Of a DNA stretch of 13,104 nucleotides, positions 8,214 through 13,104 are shown one piece after another (position 1 is the first letter of the stretch; each line of letters begins with the position of its first letter). The position numbers and the translations under genes are program-made. Origin of the DNA: Nitrospirae bacterium GWC2_56_14 (GTDB taxonomy: Bacteria; Nitrospirota; UBA9217). Below the pieces are notes generated by a model, which saw only the letters and a program-made list of their open reading frames with translations, ran no database searches and was not told where the DNA came from. The stretch is from NCBI GenBank assembly GCA_001803705.1, contig MHDY01000195.1, forward strand, positions 1-13,104, written 5' to 3'.

Positions 8214-8263
8214 CATTGTGCACCAACGAGGTGAGGCGGTTGTGGCAGCCTCGCTGCACAGTG
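8214..8263 (+). other. Structured 3' region after rpsU
   Basis: CATTGTGCA (8214-8222) pairs with TGCACAGTG (8255-8263) with one G-U pair, and inside it GAGGC (8233-8237) pairs with GCCTC (8248-8252). The nested hairpin lies about 30 bases after the rpsU stop and about 45 bases before the main terminator. It may be a 3' UTR stability element or a decayed terminator (a T-run follows at 8280-8285). No coding gene is seen from 8185 to 8407. Confidence 0.45.
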
Positions 8264-8308
8264 CAATGGAAAAATGATCTTTTTTATAAGCCGCAACACT
8301 GCAACCAG

Positions 8309-8344
8309 AGAAAGGCACCCTTAGAGGTGCCCTTTCTTGTTTTC
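8309..8344. terminator. Bidirectional intrinsic terminator between rpsU and the flavoprotein gene
   Basis: AAAGGCACC (8311-8319) and GGTGCC-C-TTT (8326-8335) form a stem with a 6-base loop and one bulged C. On the plus strand it is followed by CTTGTTTT. On the minus strand the stem ends in TTTCTCT. It lies between two convergent genes and probably stops both. Confidence 0.75.
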
Positions 8345-8407
8345 AGGACCTTCAGTGTACCGAGTTGTCCGGATTTACGGGCTGCTGAAAGAGTATTTTG
8401 CCCCCTG

Positions 8408-9322
8408 CTACAGCTCAACGATCCTCGTGCTTATCTCGATCGCTGCCTCGGCGCCCTGGCCAGCGGAGATGATCGCCTGGGAGTGGCCGTGGCGAAGAGC
8501 GCCCAGAACAAAGAGGCCCGGGAGGCTCGACTCGCCCGAGCCCTTGGTCACGATTTTGAACCCCTCAGGGTCGCGCTCCAGGGCAAGGCCCTCGAGGTAA
8601 TCGTCATTCAGGGATACACTGCCCCACCCCAGGATGACCTCGCAAGGAATGACGCGCCCGTCGCTTAGCCTCACGCCTTCGAGGGTCTTCTCGCCGAGCA
8701 GTTCTTCAGGCCGCCCCTCCACCAAACCGATCCCCTCGTCCTCGAGGAGCGTCCTGTACACCGGCGCCAGGGAAAAGCCGTGGGCAAGGAAGGTCACATC
8801 CTTGGTGAACATCTGCTTCATGCCGATGCTCATGCGCACCCCGTTTGCAGTGCGGTCAATGACAAGCAGTTTCTTGCCGGTGGTGCGGTAGCCGTCGCAG
8901 ATCATGCAAGTATAATAGGAGATACTGAAAAAGCGCAGGAGGTTCTTGAAGGGGGCGAGGGTTTCCCTGGCACCTGAGGCGGCAATGACAAAACGAGAGA
9001 GATAGGTCTTCCCTCCGGCCAGCACCTCGAAGTGCCTCTCGCGGGCAGTGACGCGCTCAACCTTGGCGTTTTCCACAGCCACACCGAAGTTCTTAACCTG
9101 GGTGATGCCGGTTTCCAGAAGATCAGGGCCTGAAACGAGAGGAAGGCCGAGGTAGTTTTCAATGTGTTTCGCGTGATAGGTCCGCCCACCGGGACTGTGG
9201 AAGAGCATGACTTTAAAGTTGTACCGGCCGAGGTGAATACAGGCCTGCAAGCCTCCCGGGCCCGCGCCGACAACAATACAGTCGAAAAGTGTTTCGCTGC
9301 CGATTATGTCCGCTTTCTCCAT
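8408..9322 (-). CDS. Thioredoxin-reductase-like FAD flavoprotein lacking a canonical NADPH site
   Basis: The 304-residue product has the low-molecular-weight thioredoxin reductase fold. The FAD dinucleotide motif is VVGAGPGGLQA (about 17-27), and TCMICDGYRTTGKK holds the redox pair Cys139-Cys142 followed by Asp-Gly as in TrxR (usually CATCDG). The NADPH half is abnormal: where TrxR has GGGDSA the protein reads VIDRTANGVRMS (about 154-165), and the HRR phosphate-binding motif is replaced by AHGFSLA (about 180-186). The late FAD-contact motif GD is LGALRHG (273-279), with Ala for Asp. The enzyme may therefore take electrons from something other than NADPH, as in ferredoxin-linked flavin thioredoxin reductases, but this is inference. 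The ATG at 9322 follows GGAGGAGGGG; a longer in-frame start at 9400 adds a non-conserved peptide. It is last of three minus-strand genes. Confidence 0.85.
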   Translation of the reverse strand: MEKADIIGSETLFDCIVVGAGPGGLQACIHLGRYNFKVMLFHSPGGRTYHAKHIENYLGLPLVSGPDLLETGITQVKNFGVAVENAKVERVTARERHFEVLAGGKTYLSRFVIAASGARETLAPFKNLLRFFSISYYTCMICDGYRTTGKKLLVIDRTANGVRMSIGMKQMFTKDVTFLAHGFSLAPVYRTLLEDEGIGLVEGRPEELLGEKTLEGVRLSDGRVIPCEVILGWGSVSLNDDYLEGLALERDPEGFKIVTKGSGESSLPGLFVLGALRHGHSQAIISAGQGAEAAIEISTRIVEL

Positions 9323-9342
9323 ACCCCCTCCTCCTGCACCCG

Positions 9343-9507
9343 CTAAAGCGACCTGAACAGGGCAGCGGCAACCAACAAAAGGATGGTGACCAGGAGCCAC
9401 CAGGTGTACTTGGGAAAGCGACGTCTTGATGAGTTTCTCTTTCGTAACCCACCCCGAATCCAGTCGATCTGCTTATCCCGGTACCAGTCTCTATCCTCCA
9501 TTCCCAT
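9343..9507 (-). CDS. Small single-pass membrane protein with N-terminal MEDRDWYRD motif
   Basis: The 54-residue product starts MGMEDRDWYRDKQIDWIRGG, continues with a strongly basic segment (RKRNSSRRRFPK) and ends in one hydrophobic helix (TWWLLVTILLLVAAALF, about 34-51). By the positive-inside rule the acidic and basic N-terminus should be cytoplasmic and the C-terminus outside. I know similar 'RDWYR' openings on small membrane proteins and at the N-termini of some DnaJ-, rhomboid- or protease-like membrane proteins, but no function can be named. The ATG at 9507 has AAGGGG 7 bases upstream; two codons later another ATG is possible, and a start at 9555 has no good site. It ends 20 bases before the flavoprotein, so co-transcription is likely. 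Confidence 0.65.
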   Translation of the reverse strand: MGMEDRDWYRDKQIDWIRGGLRKRNSSRRRFPKYTWWLLVTILLLVAAALFRSL

Positions 9508-9589
9508 AGCTATGCCCCTTGCAGATTGTATATTTTTCGGTTCGGACCCTCGCATTACCCTTCTTCTCTAGCAGCGGCCGATCGAAGCC

Positions 9590-9784
9590 TTATTTGACGC
9601 TGGTCACTTTTTTAGCGCCCCGGCAGATGGGACAGACGCTTTTTCCCGTACCGTGACAGCTCGGACAAGGACGTGCGGTTGCATTCGTGCTGGCCTGTCT
9701 TCCCTGCCCATGGCATGCAGGACAGGTTATGGACCCCTTACCGCTGCATTCCGGACATGGGCTCGTTGCTGATGTATTGGCCAT
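9590..9784 (-). CDS. Small protein of four DnaJ-type zinc motifs
   Basis: The 64-residue product consists almost wholly of four CxxC motifs, three of them in CxxCxGxG form: CPECSGKG (10-17), CPACHGQG (21-28), CPSCHGTG (40-47), and CPICRGAK (51-58). This is the zinc-binding cysteine-rich module of DnaJ/Hsp40 without J-domain or substrate domain. The spacing within each pair is 11 residues in both halves, so the protein looks like a tandem duplication of a two-motif unit, binding probably two Zn2+. Stand-alone modules of this kind include plant BSD2-like chaperone factors and Bacillus anti-TRAP; which role applies is unknown. GGGGG lies 6 bases before the ATG. It is first of the three-gene minus-strand unit, 82 bases before the membrane protein. 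Confidence 0.8.
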   Translation of the reverse strand: MANTSATSPCPECSGKGSITCPACHGQGRQASTNATARPCPSCHGTGKSVCPICRGAKKVTSVK

Positions 9785-9853
9785 TTGGCACCCCCGTTAA
9801 GATAGGATCAAATACAAGTATGAATCTGCCGGAAACAGCTGCTTACATCAAAA

Positions 9854-9882
9854 ACTTTACTACAAGTGGTTGCAAAGGGCAA
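9854..9882 (-). promoter_or_regulatory. Candidate promoter for the zinc-motif/flavoprotein unit
   Basis: On the minus strand TTGCCC (9882-9877), a 17-base spacer and TAAAGT (9859-9854) form a moderate sigma70-like promoter about 70 bases before the 64-residue gene. Each hexamer matches the consensus at four of six positions. The hemB terminator lies just upstream, so a new start is expected in this gap. Confidence 0.35.
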
Positions 9883-9912
9883 GGATAGAAATGAGGTATG
9901 AACGTCAGGGGA

Positions 9913-9953
9913 TGGAAATACCGATTTCGGACTGCGAAATGCCGAATACGGAA
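9913..9953. repeat. Degenerate 'CGGAxTGCGAAAT' extragenic repeat
   Basis: A short run of drifting copies of a unit like CGATTTCGGA / CTGCGAAAT / GCCGAATACGGA lies between the hemB terminator and the candidate promoter. It has no coding potential and is of the same general simple-filler kind as the repeat before rbfA, though the unit differs. Confidence 0.4.
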
Positions 9954-9966
9954 CGTTGCCGGCCAT

Positions 9967-9999
9967 AAAAAAGCCGGGCACCATTCGGTGACCGGCTTT
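9967..9999 (-). terminator. Intrinsic terminator of hemB
   Basis: On the minus strand AAAGCCGG and CCGGCTTT form an 8-bp stem, extended after one T/C mismatch by CACC/GGTG around a GAAT loop, and end in a run of six T. It begins about 20 bases after the hemB stop, so it closes the haem gene cluster. Confidence 0.88.
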
Positions 10000-10019
10000 C
10001 AAATATTATACAGAGTGTT

Positions 10020-10997
10020 TTACGTTTTCTGGAGGACCTTTGCCGCCTCTTTGGCAAAGTATGTAAGGATCATGTCCGCACCTGCTCGCTTGATCGAGAC
10101 GAGCGATTCCATCATGGCGCGTTCTCCGTCGATCCAGCCCATTTTGGCCGCAGCTTTGATGATGGAGTACTCGCCGCTCACATTGTAGGCTGCAACGGGC
10201 AGGTTAAACTGCTGCTTTACCTGGTAGATGATATCCAGATAGGCAAGCGCCGGCTTCACCATGACGATGTCGGCGCCCTCTTCGATGTCCAGGGCTACCT
10301 CGCGCATGGCTTCGCGGCTGTTGGGTGGGTCCATCTGGTAGGAACGACGGTCGCCGAACTGGGGAGTCGATTCGGCTGCTTCACGGAAGGGACCGTAAAA
10401 GGCTGATGCGTATTTCGCGGCATAGGCCATGATCGGGACATCGAAATAGCCGTGCTCATCGAGCGTCTCGCGGATGGCCCCTACCCGGCCGTCCATCATG
10501 TCCGATGGCGCGACCATATCGGCCCCAGCCTTGGCATGGGAAAGTGCTTCTTTGGCAAGCAGTTCAAGCGTTGTATCATTCTCGACCGTGCCGTTTTTGA
10601 TCACGCCGCAATGGCCGTGGCTGGTATACTCGCAGAGGCAGACGTCGGTGATGACCGTCAGGTCCGGCATCTTGTTCTTGATGGCCTTGATGGCATGCTG
10701 CACGATCCCCTCGTCGGAGTAGCCTTCGCTGCCGACCTCGTCTTTATGCTCAGGTATGCCGAAGAGGATGACCGCGGGAATGCCGAGGTCCTTCACTTCT
10801 TCACAGTCCTTCACCAGATTGTCGATGGATTGCTGGTAGTTGCCGGGCATGGAACTGATCTCTTTTTTTACGCTCTTGCCATGGCACACGAACATGGGGT
10901 AAATAAAGTCGTCGGGAGAAAGCTTCGTCTCCCGCACCATGCGCCTGATGTTTTCATTGAGCCGCAGTCTTCTCGGCCGGTAAAGGGGTTGGAACAT
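10020..10997 (-). CDS. hemB: Delta-aminolevulinic acid dehydratase (porphobilinogen synthase)
   Basis: HemB condenses two 5-aminolevulinate molecules to porphobilinogen in the cytosol, the first common step of tetrapyrrole synthesis. The 325-residue product has the Cys-type zinc site DVCLCEYTSHGHCG (Cys120, Cys122, Cys130), APSDMMDGRVGAIR (about 163-176), and the two Schiff-base lysines, Lys195 in AYAAKYASAFYGPFR and Lys248 in MVKPALAYLD. The Cys-rich motif indicates a Zn-dependent form rather than the Asp-type Mg form. The ATG at 10997 is preceded by AGGAG and starts MFQPLYRPRRLR, the usual beginning; an in-frame start at 11042 adds 15 unconserved residues. It lies downstream of the HesB-like gene across a 180-base gap containing a repeat and a candidate promoter, and is followed by a strong terminator. 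Confidence 0.98.
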   Translation of the reverse strand: MFQPLYRPRRLRLNENIRRMVRETKLSPDDFIYPMFVCHGKSVKKEISSMPGNYQQSIDNLVKDCEEVKDLGIPAVILFGIPEHKDEVGSEGYSDEGIVQHAIKAIKNKMPDLTVITDVCLCEYTSHGHCGVIKNGTVENDTTLELLAKEALSHAKAGADMVAPSDMMDGRVGAIRETLDEHGYFDVPIMAYAAKYASAFYGPFREAAESTPQFGDRRSYQMDPPNSREAMREVALDIEEGADIVMVKPALAYLDIIYQVKQQFNLPVAAYNVSGEYSIIKAAAKMGWIDGERAMMESLVSIKRAGADMILTYFAKEAAKVLQKT

Positions 10998-11052
10998 GGT
11001 ATCTCCTGTACTGAAAGAATGACTAGATCCTGACCCGGACAAGCCTAGCCAA

Positions 11053-11080
11053 ATTATGCCACGAAGTCACGAAGTCACAA
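11053..11080 (-). promoter_or_regulatory. Candidate hemB promoter formed partly by repeat sequence
   Basis: On the minus strand TTGTGA (11080-11075), a 16-base spacer and CATAAT (11058-11053) resemble a sigma70 promoter (four and five matches to consensus). The -35 and spacer are built from the 'GACTTCGT' repeat units. Predicted start is near 11046, about 50 bases before the hemB ATG. Confidence 0.35.
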
Positions 11081-11153
11081 AGAAATCCAAGAGCTCAGTT
11101 TCATTCTGATTAATCTGTCATTAATCTACTTCGTGTCTTAGTGCCTTCGTGGC
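11058..11153. repeat. 'CACGAAGT' extragenic repeat with inverted ends
   Basis: The left end reads GCCACGAAG-TCACGAAG-TCACAAAG, drifting 8-base units. The right end reads CTTCGTGTCTTAGTGCCTTCGTGGC, the complementary type. The outermost 9 bases, GCCACGAAG (11058-11066) and CTTCGTGGC (11145-11153), are perfectly inverted. Between them ATTAATCT occurs twice (from 11109 and from 11120). It fills most of the HesB-hemB gap. I recognise the unit as a kind of simple intergenic sequence common in several phyla; no transposase or target duplication is seen. Confidence 0.65.
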
Positions 11154-11177
11154 TAAAAGATTCTCGCCATTTGCATC

Positions 11178-11567
11178 TTAGCTGCAGCCGCATCCCCCGG
11201 AACCGCACCCGCCGCTGCTCTTCTTGCTCGGCTGGGAATCTTCCCCGCCGCAGCCGCAGCTGCCGCCTGTCGGCGCGCCGTTCGGAAAGCCTATGACAAA
11301 ACCTTCACCGCGCTCGTCGTTCACAAATCCGAGCTCCGCACCTGCAAGGGTCTTTGACGTAGATTCATCCACATAGAGCTTTGCGCCGTTCTTTTCAACG
11401 ACCGTATCTCCGTCACCGGACTTGTCGTCGATCATTATCTCATAGGAAGGGCCGCAGCCGCAGCCGGCTGCAGCTGTTATGCGCAGACCATGGTTCGGCA
11501 TCCCTTCCGCTTTAAGAATCTCTTTTATTTTGTCTGCTGCCAGGTCCGCGATCGTGATCATGCTCAT
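11178..11567 (-). CDS. HesB/IscA-family (A-type) Fe-S carrier with Cys-rich C-terminal tail
   Basis: The 129-residue product has the A-type carrier fold: an N-terminal helix (ITIADLAADKIKEIL), the first Cys region LRITAAAGCGCGPSYEIMID (Cys36, Cys38), a LYVDESTSKTLAGAELGF stretch, and the C-terminal GSCGCGG with Cys104 and Cys106. Proteins of this family carry [2Fe-2S] or [4Fe-4S] clusters to target enzymes. Two features are odd. The first motif is GCGCGP rather than GGCSG, closer to a divergent HesB-like branch. The protein also continues past the normal end into a Ser/Gly/Cys tail with Cys121, Cys126 and Cys128, giving seven Cys in all. AGGAG sits 6 bases before the ATG. The gene lies 55 bases after cobA/hemD and before hemB, so it may serve haem or sirohaem-type enzymes; that is inference. 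Confidence 0.88.
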   Translation of the reverse strand: MSMITIADLAADKIKEILKAEGMPNHGLRITAAAGCGCGPSYEIMIDDKSGDGDTVVEKNGAKLYVDESTSKTLAGAELGFVNDERGEGFVIGFPNGAPTGGSCGCGGEDSQPSKKSSGGCGSGGCGCS

Positions 11568-11622
11568 ACTCTTCTCCTTTTTTGTCCCTTCATTCCCCTC
11601 TGCGGGAATTTAAAGAAACCTG

Positions 11623-13104
11623 TTATTTTTTATAGAATTCTACAATGGACTCGACAAAAGCCGGGATCGTATAATCCTTCGGCATGATATCGACGTGCAT
11701 GCCGTACTCTTCCGCAGTCTTTGCCGTTACCGGCCCGATACAGGCCACGTGAACGCCTGCCATTAACGGTATATACTCTTTTTGGCCCAGTATTTCAACA
11801 AAATTATGGACCGTTGAGGAACTCGTGAACGTCACGGTCGAGATTTTATGCTCGCTAAAGAGCTTCCGCACGCGCTCCACATCAGCTGCCGGCTTCACAT
11901 TTTCATAAGCTGTTGCCACGGTTACGTCCGCACCCATTTCGCGAAGCTTGTCCGGGATGAGCTCTCTGGCCACTTTGGCGCGCGGGATCAGGAATTTCAG
12001 GCCCTTGACCTGGGCGCTGCCGCCCAGCGCATCGAGCACACCTTCTGCCTTGAATTCCGTTGGCACCAGGTCCGCCCTCAGCCCGTACTGTTCCAGTGCT
12101 TCCGCTGTTTTCGGGCCGACCACGCAGATGTTCACGCCTTTCAGCATGCGCAGGTCCTTGCCAAGGCTTCGGAGACGCTCCATAAAGTATTTGACGGCAT
12201 TGGCGCTGGTGAAGATGACCCAGGCATAGGATTCGACGGCATGGATCGCGCTGTCCAGTTCATCCCAGCTCGACGGCGGCACCACATCTATGGTCGGAAA
12301 CTCAATGGTGGTAGCGCCCCGGTCGATGAGCTGTTCGGCAAAGATGCTGACCTGGTCACGGGAGCGTGTCACGACTATCCGCTTGCCGAATAAGGGCTTG
12401 GATTCGTACCAGTTGAGCTTATCCCGGAGCTTCACCACATCGCCCACAACAATGATCGCCGGCGGACCGAGTTTGGCTTCCTTGACTTTAGGGAGGATAT
12501 CGGCGAGTGTCCCGGTCACGACGCGCTGGTCCGTGCGGGTACCCCATTGGATAAGGGCTACGGGCGTTTCTTTCTTTCTGCCGTGCGTCACCAGGTTGTC
12601 CACGATGCTCTGGAGGTTCTTCATGCCCATGAAGAAGACCAGCGTGCCCACACCGGTTGCTATCTTGTCCCAATGCACTTTGGATTCAGGCTTGGTGGGA
12701 TCCTCATGTCCGGTCACAAAAGCCACGCTTGCGGTATGGTCGCGATGGGTAAGGGGAATGCCGGCATAGGTGGGAACTGCGGTGGCTGCGGTCACGCCCG
12801 GCACGACCTCGAAGGGAATGCCCGCATCCACGAGGTCCTCGGCTTCCTCGCCGCCCCTGCCGAAGATGAAAGGGTCTCCGCCCTTCAAGCGGGCCACGAT
12901 CTTGCCTTCTTTTGCCTTGCGAACGATGAGGTCGTTGATCTCTTCCTGGGGGAGCGTGTGCTTTCCGCCCTGCTTTCCCACGTAGACCAGCTCCGAATCG
13001 GTCCTGCGGTGGTCGAGCAGCCGCTCGTTGGCGAGGTAATCATAGATGATCACGTCGGCCTTTTTCACGCATTCCAGGCCCTTGACCGTGATCAGGCCGG
13101 GATC
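11623..13104 (-). CDS. cobA-hemD: Uroporphyrinogen-III C-methyltransferase / uroporphyrinogen-III synthase fusion (N-terminus off right edge)
   Basis: 493 residues are visible. The first about 230 are the SAM-dependent methyltransferase (SUMT/CobA): DPGLITVKGLEC at the edge is the tail of the GPGDPGLIT motif, followed by LKGGDPFIFGRGGEEAEDL, PGVTAATAVPTYAGIPLTHRD and VALIQWGTRTDQ. From about residue 240, LFGKRIVVTRSRDQ begins the HemD domain, which continues to the end with WVIFTSANAVKYFM, VCVVGP-like strands and VTFTSSSTVHNF. HemD closes hydroxymethylbilane to uroporphyrinogen III, and CobA methylates it to precorrin-2, the branch to sirohaem, cobalamin and haem d1. A GTG at 13068 is in frame but cuts through the conserved motif, so the true start is outside the window. 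hemC is expected further upstream. Such fusions are common in several anaerobic lineages. Confidence 0.95.
   Translation of the reverse strand, partial: DPGLITVKGLECVKKADVIIYDYLANERLLDHRRTDSELVYVGKQGGKHTLPQEEINDLIVRKAKEGKIVARLKGGDPFIFGRGGEEAEDLVDAGIPFEVVPGVTAATAVPTYAGIPLTHRDHTASVAFVTGHEDPTKPESKVHWDKIATGVGTLVFFMGMKNLQSIVDNLVTHGRKKETPVALIQWGTRTDQRVVTGTLADILPKVKEAKLGPPAIIVVGDVVKLRDKLNWYESKPLFGKRIVVTRSRDQVSIFAEQLIDRGATTIEFPTIDVVPPSSWDELDSAIHAVESYAWVIFTSANAVKYFMERLRSLGKDLRMLKGVNICVVGPKTAEALEQYGLRADLVPTEFKAEGVLDALGGSAQVKGLKFLIPRAKVARELIPDKLREMGADVTVATAYENVKPAADVERVRKLFSEHKISTVTFTSSSTVHNFVEILGQKEYIPLMAGVHVACIGPVTAKTAEEYGMHVDIMPKDYTIPAFVESIVEFYKK

Noticed and set aside
9323..9400. Longer start for the flavoprotein at 9400
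   Set aside because: It would overlap the membrane-protein gene, adds a Gly/Ala-rich unconserved peptide, and ignores the strong GGAGGAGG before 9322.
10998..11042. Longer start for hemB at 11042
   Set aside because: The extra 15 residues are Ser/Gly-rich and unconserved; AGGAG precedes the ATG at 10997.
11058..11153. Miniature transposable element (MITE)
   Set aside because: Although the ends are inverted, the inside consists of drifting short units and no target-site duplication is evident, so a simple repeat is the more economical reading.
13066..13068. GTG as the start of the CobA/HemD fusion
   Set aside because: The frame stays open upstream and encodes DPGLITVKGLEC, part of the conserved methyltransferase motif, so the gene continues past the window edge.

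Overview
The window (13,104 bases, GC-rich) is almost entirely ordinary bacterial chromosome, with no mobile element, CRISPR array or tRNA/rRNA gene that I can see. Gene order and several fused or accessory genes point to an anaerobe of the Nitrospirota or 'deltaproteobacterial' type: a rimP-nusA-ylxR-infB-ylxP-rbfA-nrnA-truB operon, a YlxR/L7Ae fusion, a CobA/HemD fusion beside hemB, and an RRM gene beside rpsU. The taxonomic placement is inference, not proof.

Region 1 (1-7067, minus strand) is the transcription/translation operon. Read on the minus strand from about 7032 it has a promoter, a short leader with a terminator-like hairpin, rimP, nusA, a YlxR/L7Ae fusion, infB, a DUF503 gene (ylxP), rbfA, nrnA (pAp phosphatase/oligoribonuclease) and the first codons of truB, which runs off the left edge. 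These genes couple transcription elongation (NusA) to 30S maturation (RimP, RbfA), initiation (IF-2), RNA decay (NrnA) and tRNA modification (TruB).

Region 2 (7009-8344) is a divergent non-coding stretch of about 640 bases followed by the only plus-strand genes: an RRM-type RNA-binding protein and ribosomal protein S21. Their coding regions overlap by 10 bases. The unit ends in a hairpin terminator shared with the convergent gene on the other side.

Region 3 (8408-9784, minus strand) holds three genes that look co-transcribed: a 64-residue protein made of four DnaJ-like zinc motifs, a 54-residue single-pass membrane protein, and a thioredoxin-reductase-like flavoprotein. The flavoprotein keeps the FAD motif and the redox CxxC but lacks a recognisable NADPH site. 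This is the least conventional part of the window.

Region 4 (9967-13104, minus strand) is tetrapyrrole synthesis: a CobA/HemD fusion running in from the right edge, a Cys-rich A-type (HesB/IscA) Fe-S carrier, and hemB, closed by a strong terminator. Short degenerate extragenic repeats sit between DUF503 and rbfA, before hemB, and after hemB. Two of them overlap places where a ribosome-binding site or promoter is needed.

I did not find a clear new multi-gene system. The best leads are the flavoprotein trio, the attenuator-like hairpin before rimP, the overlapping RRM-rpsU pair with its long leader, and the Cys-tailed Fe-S carrier.
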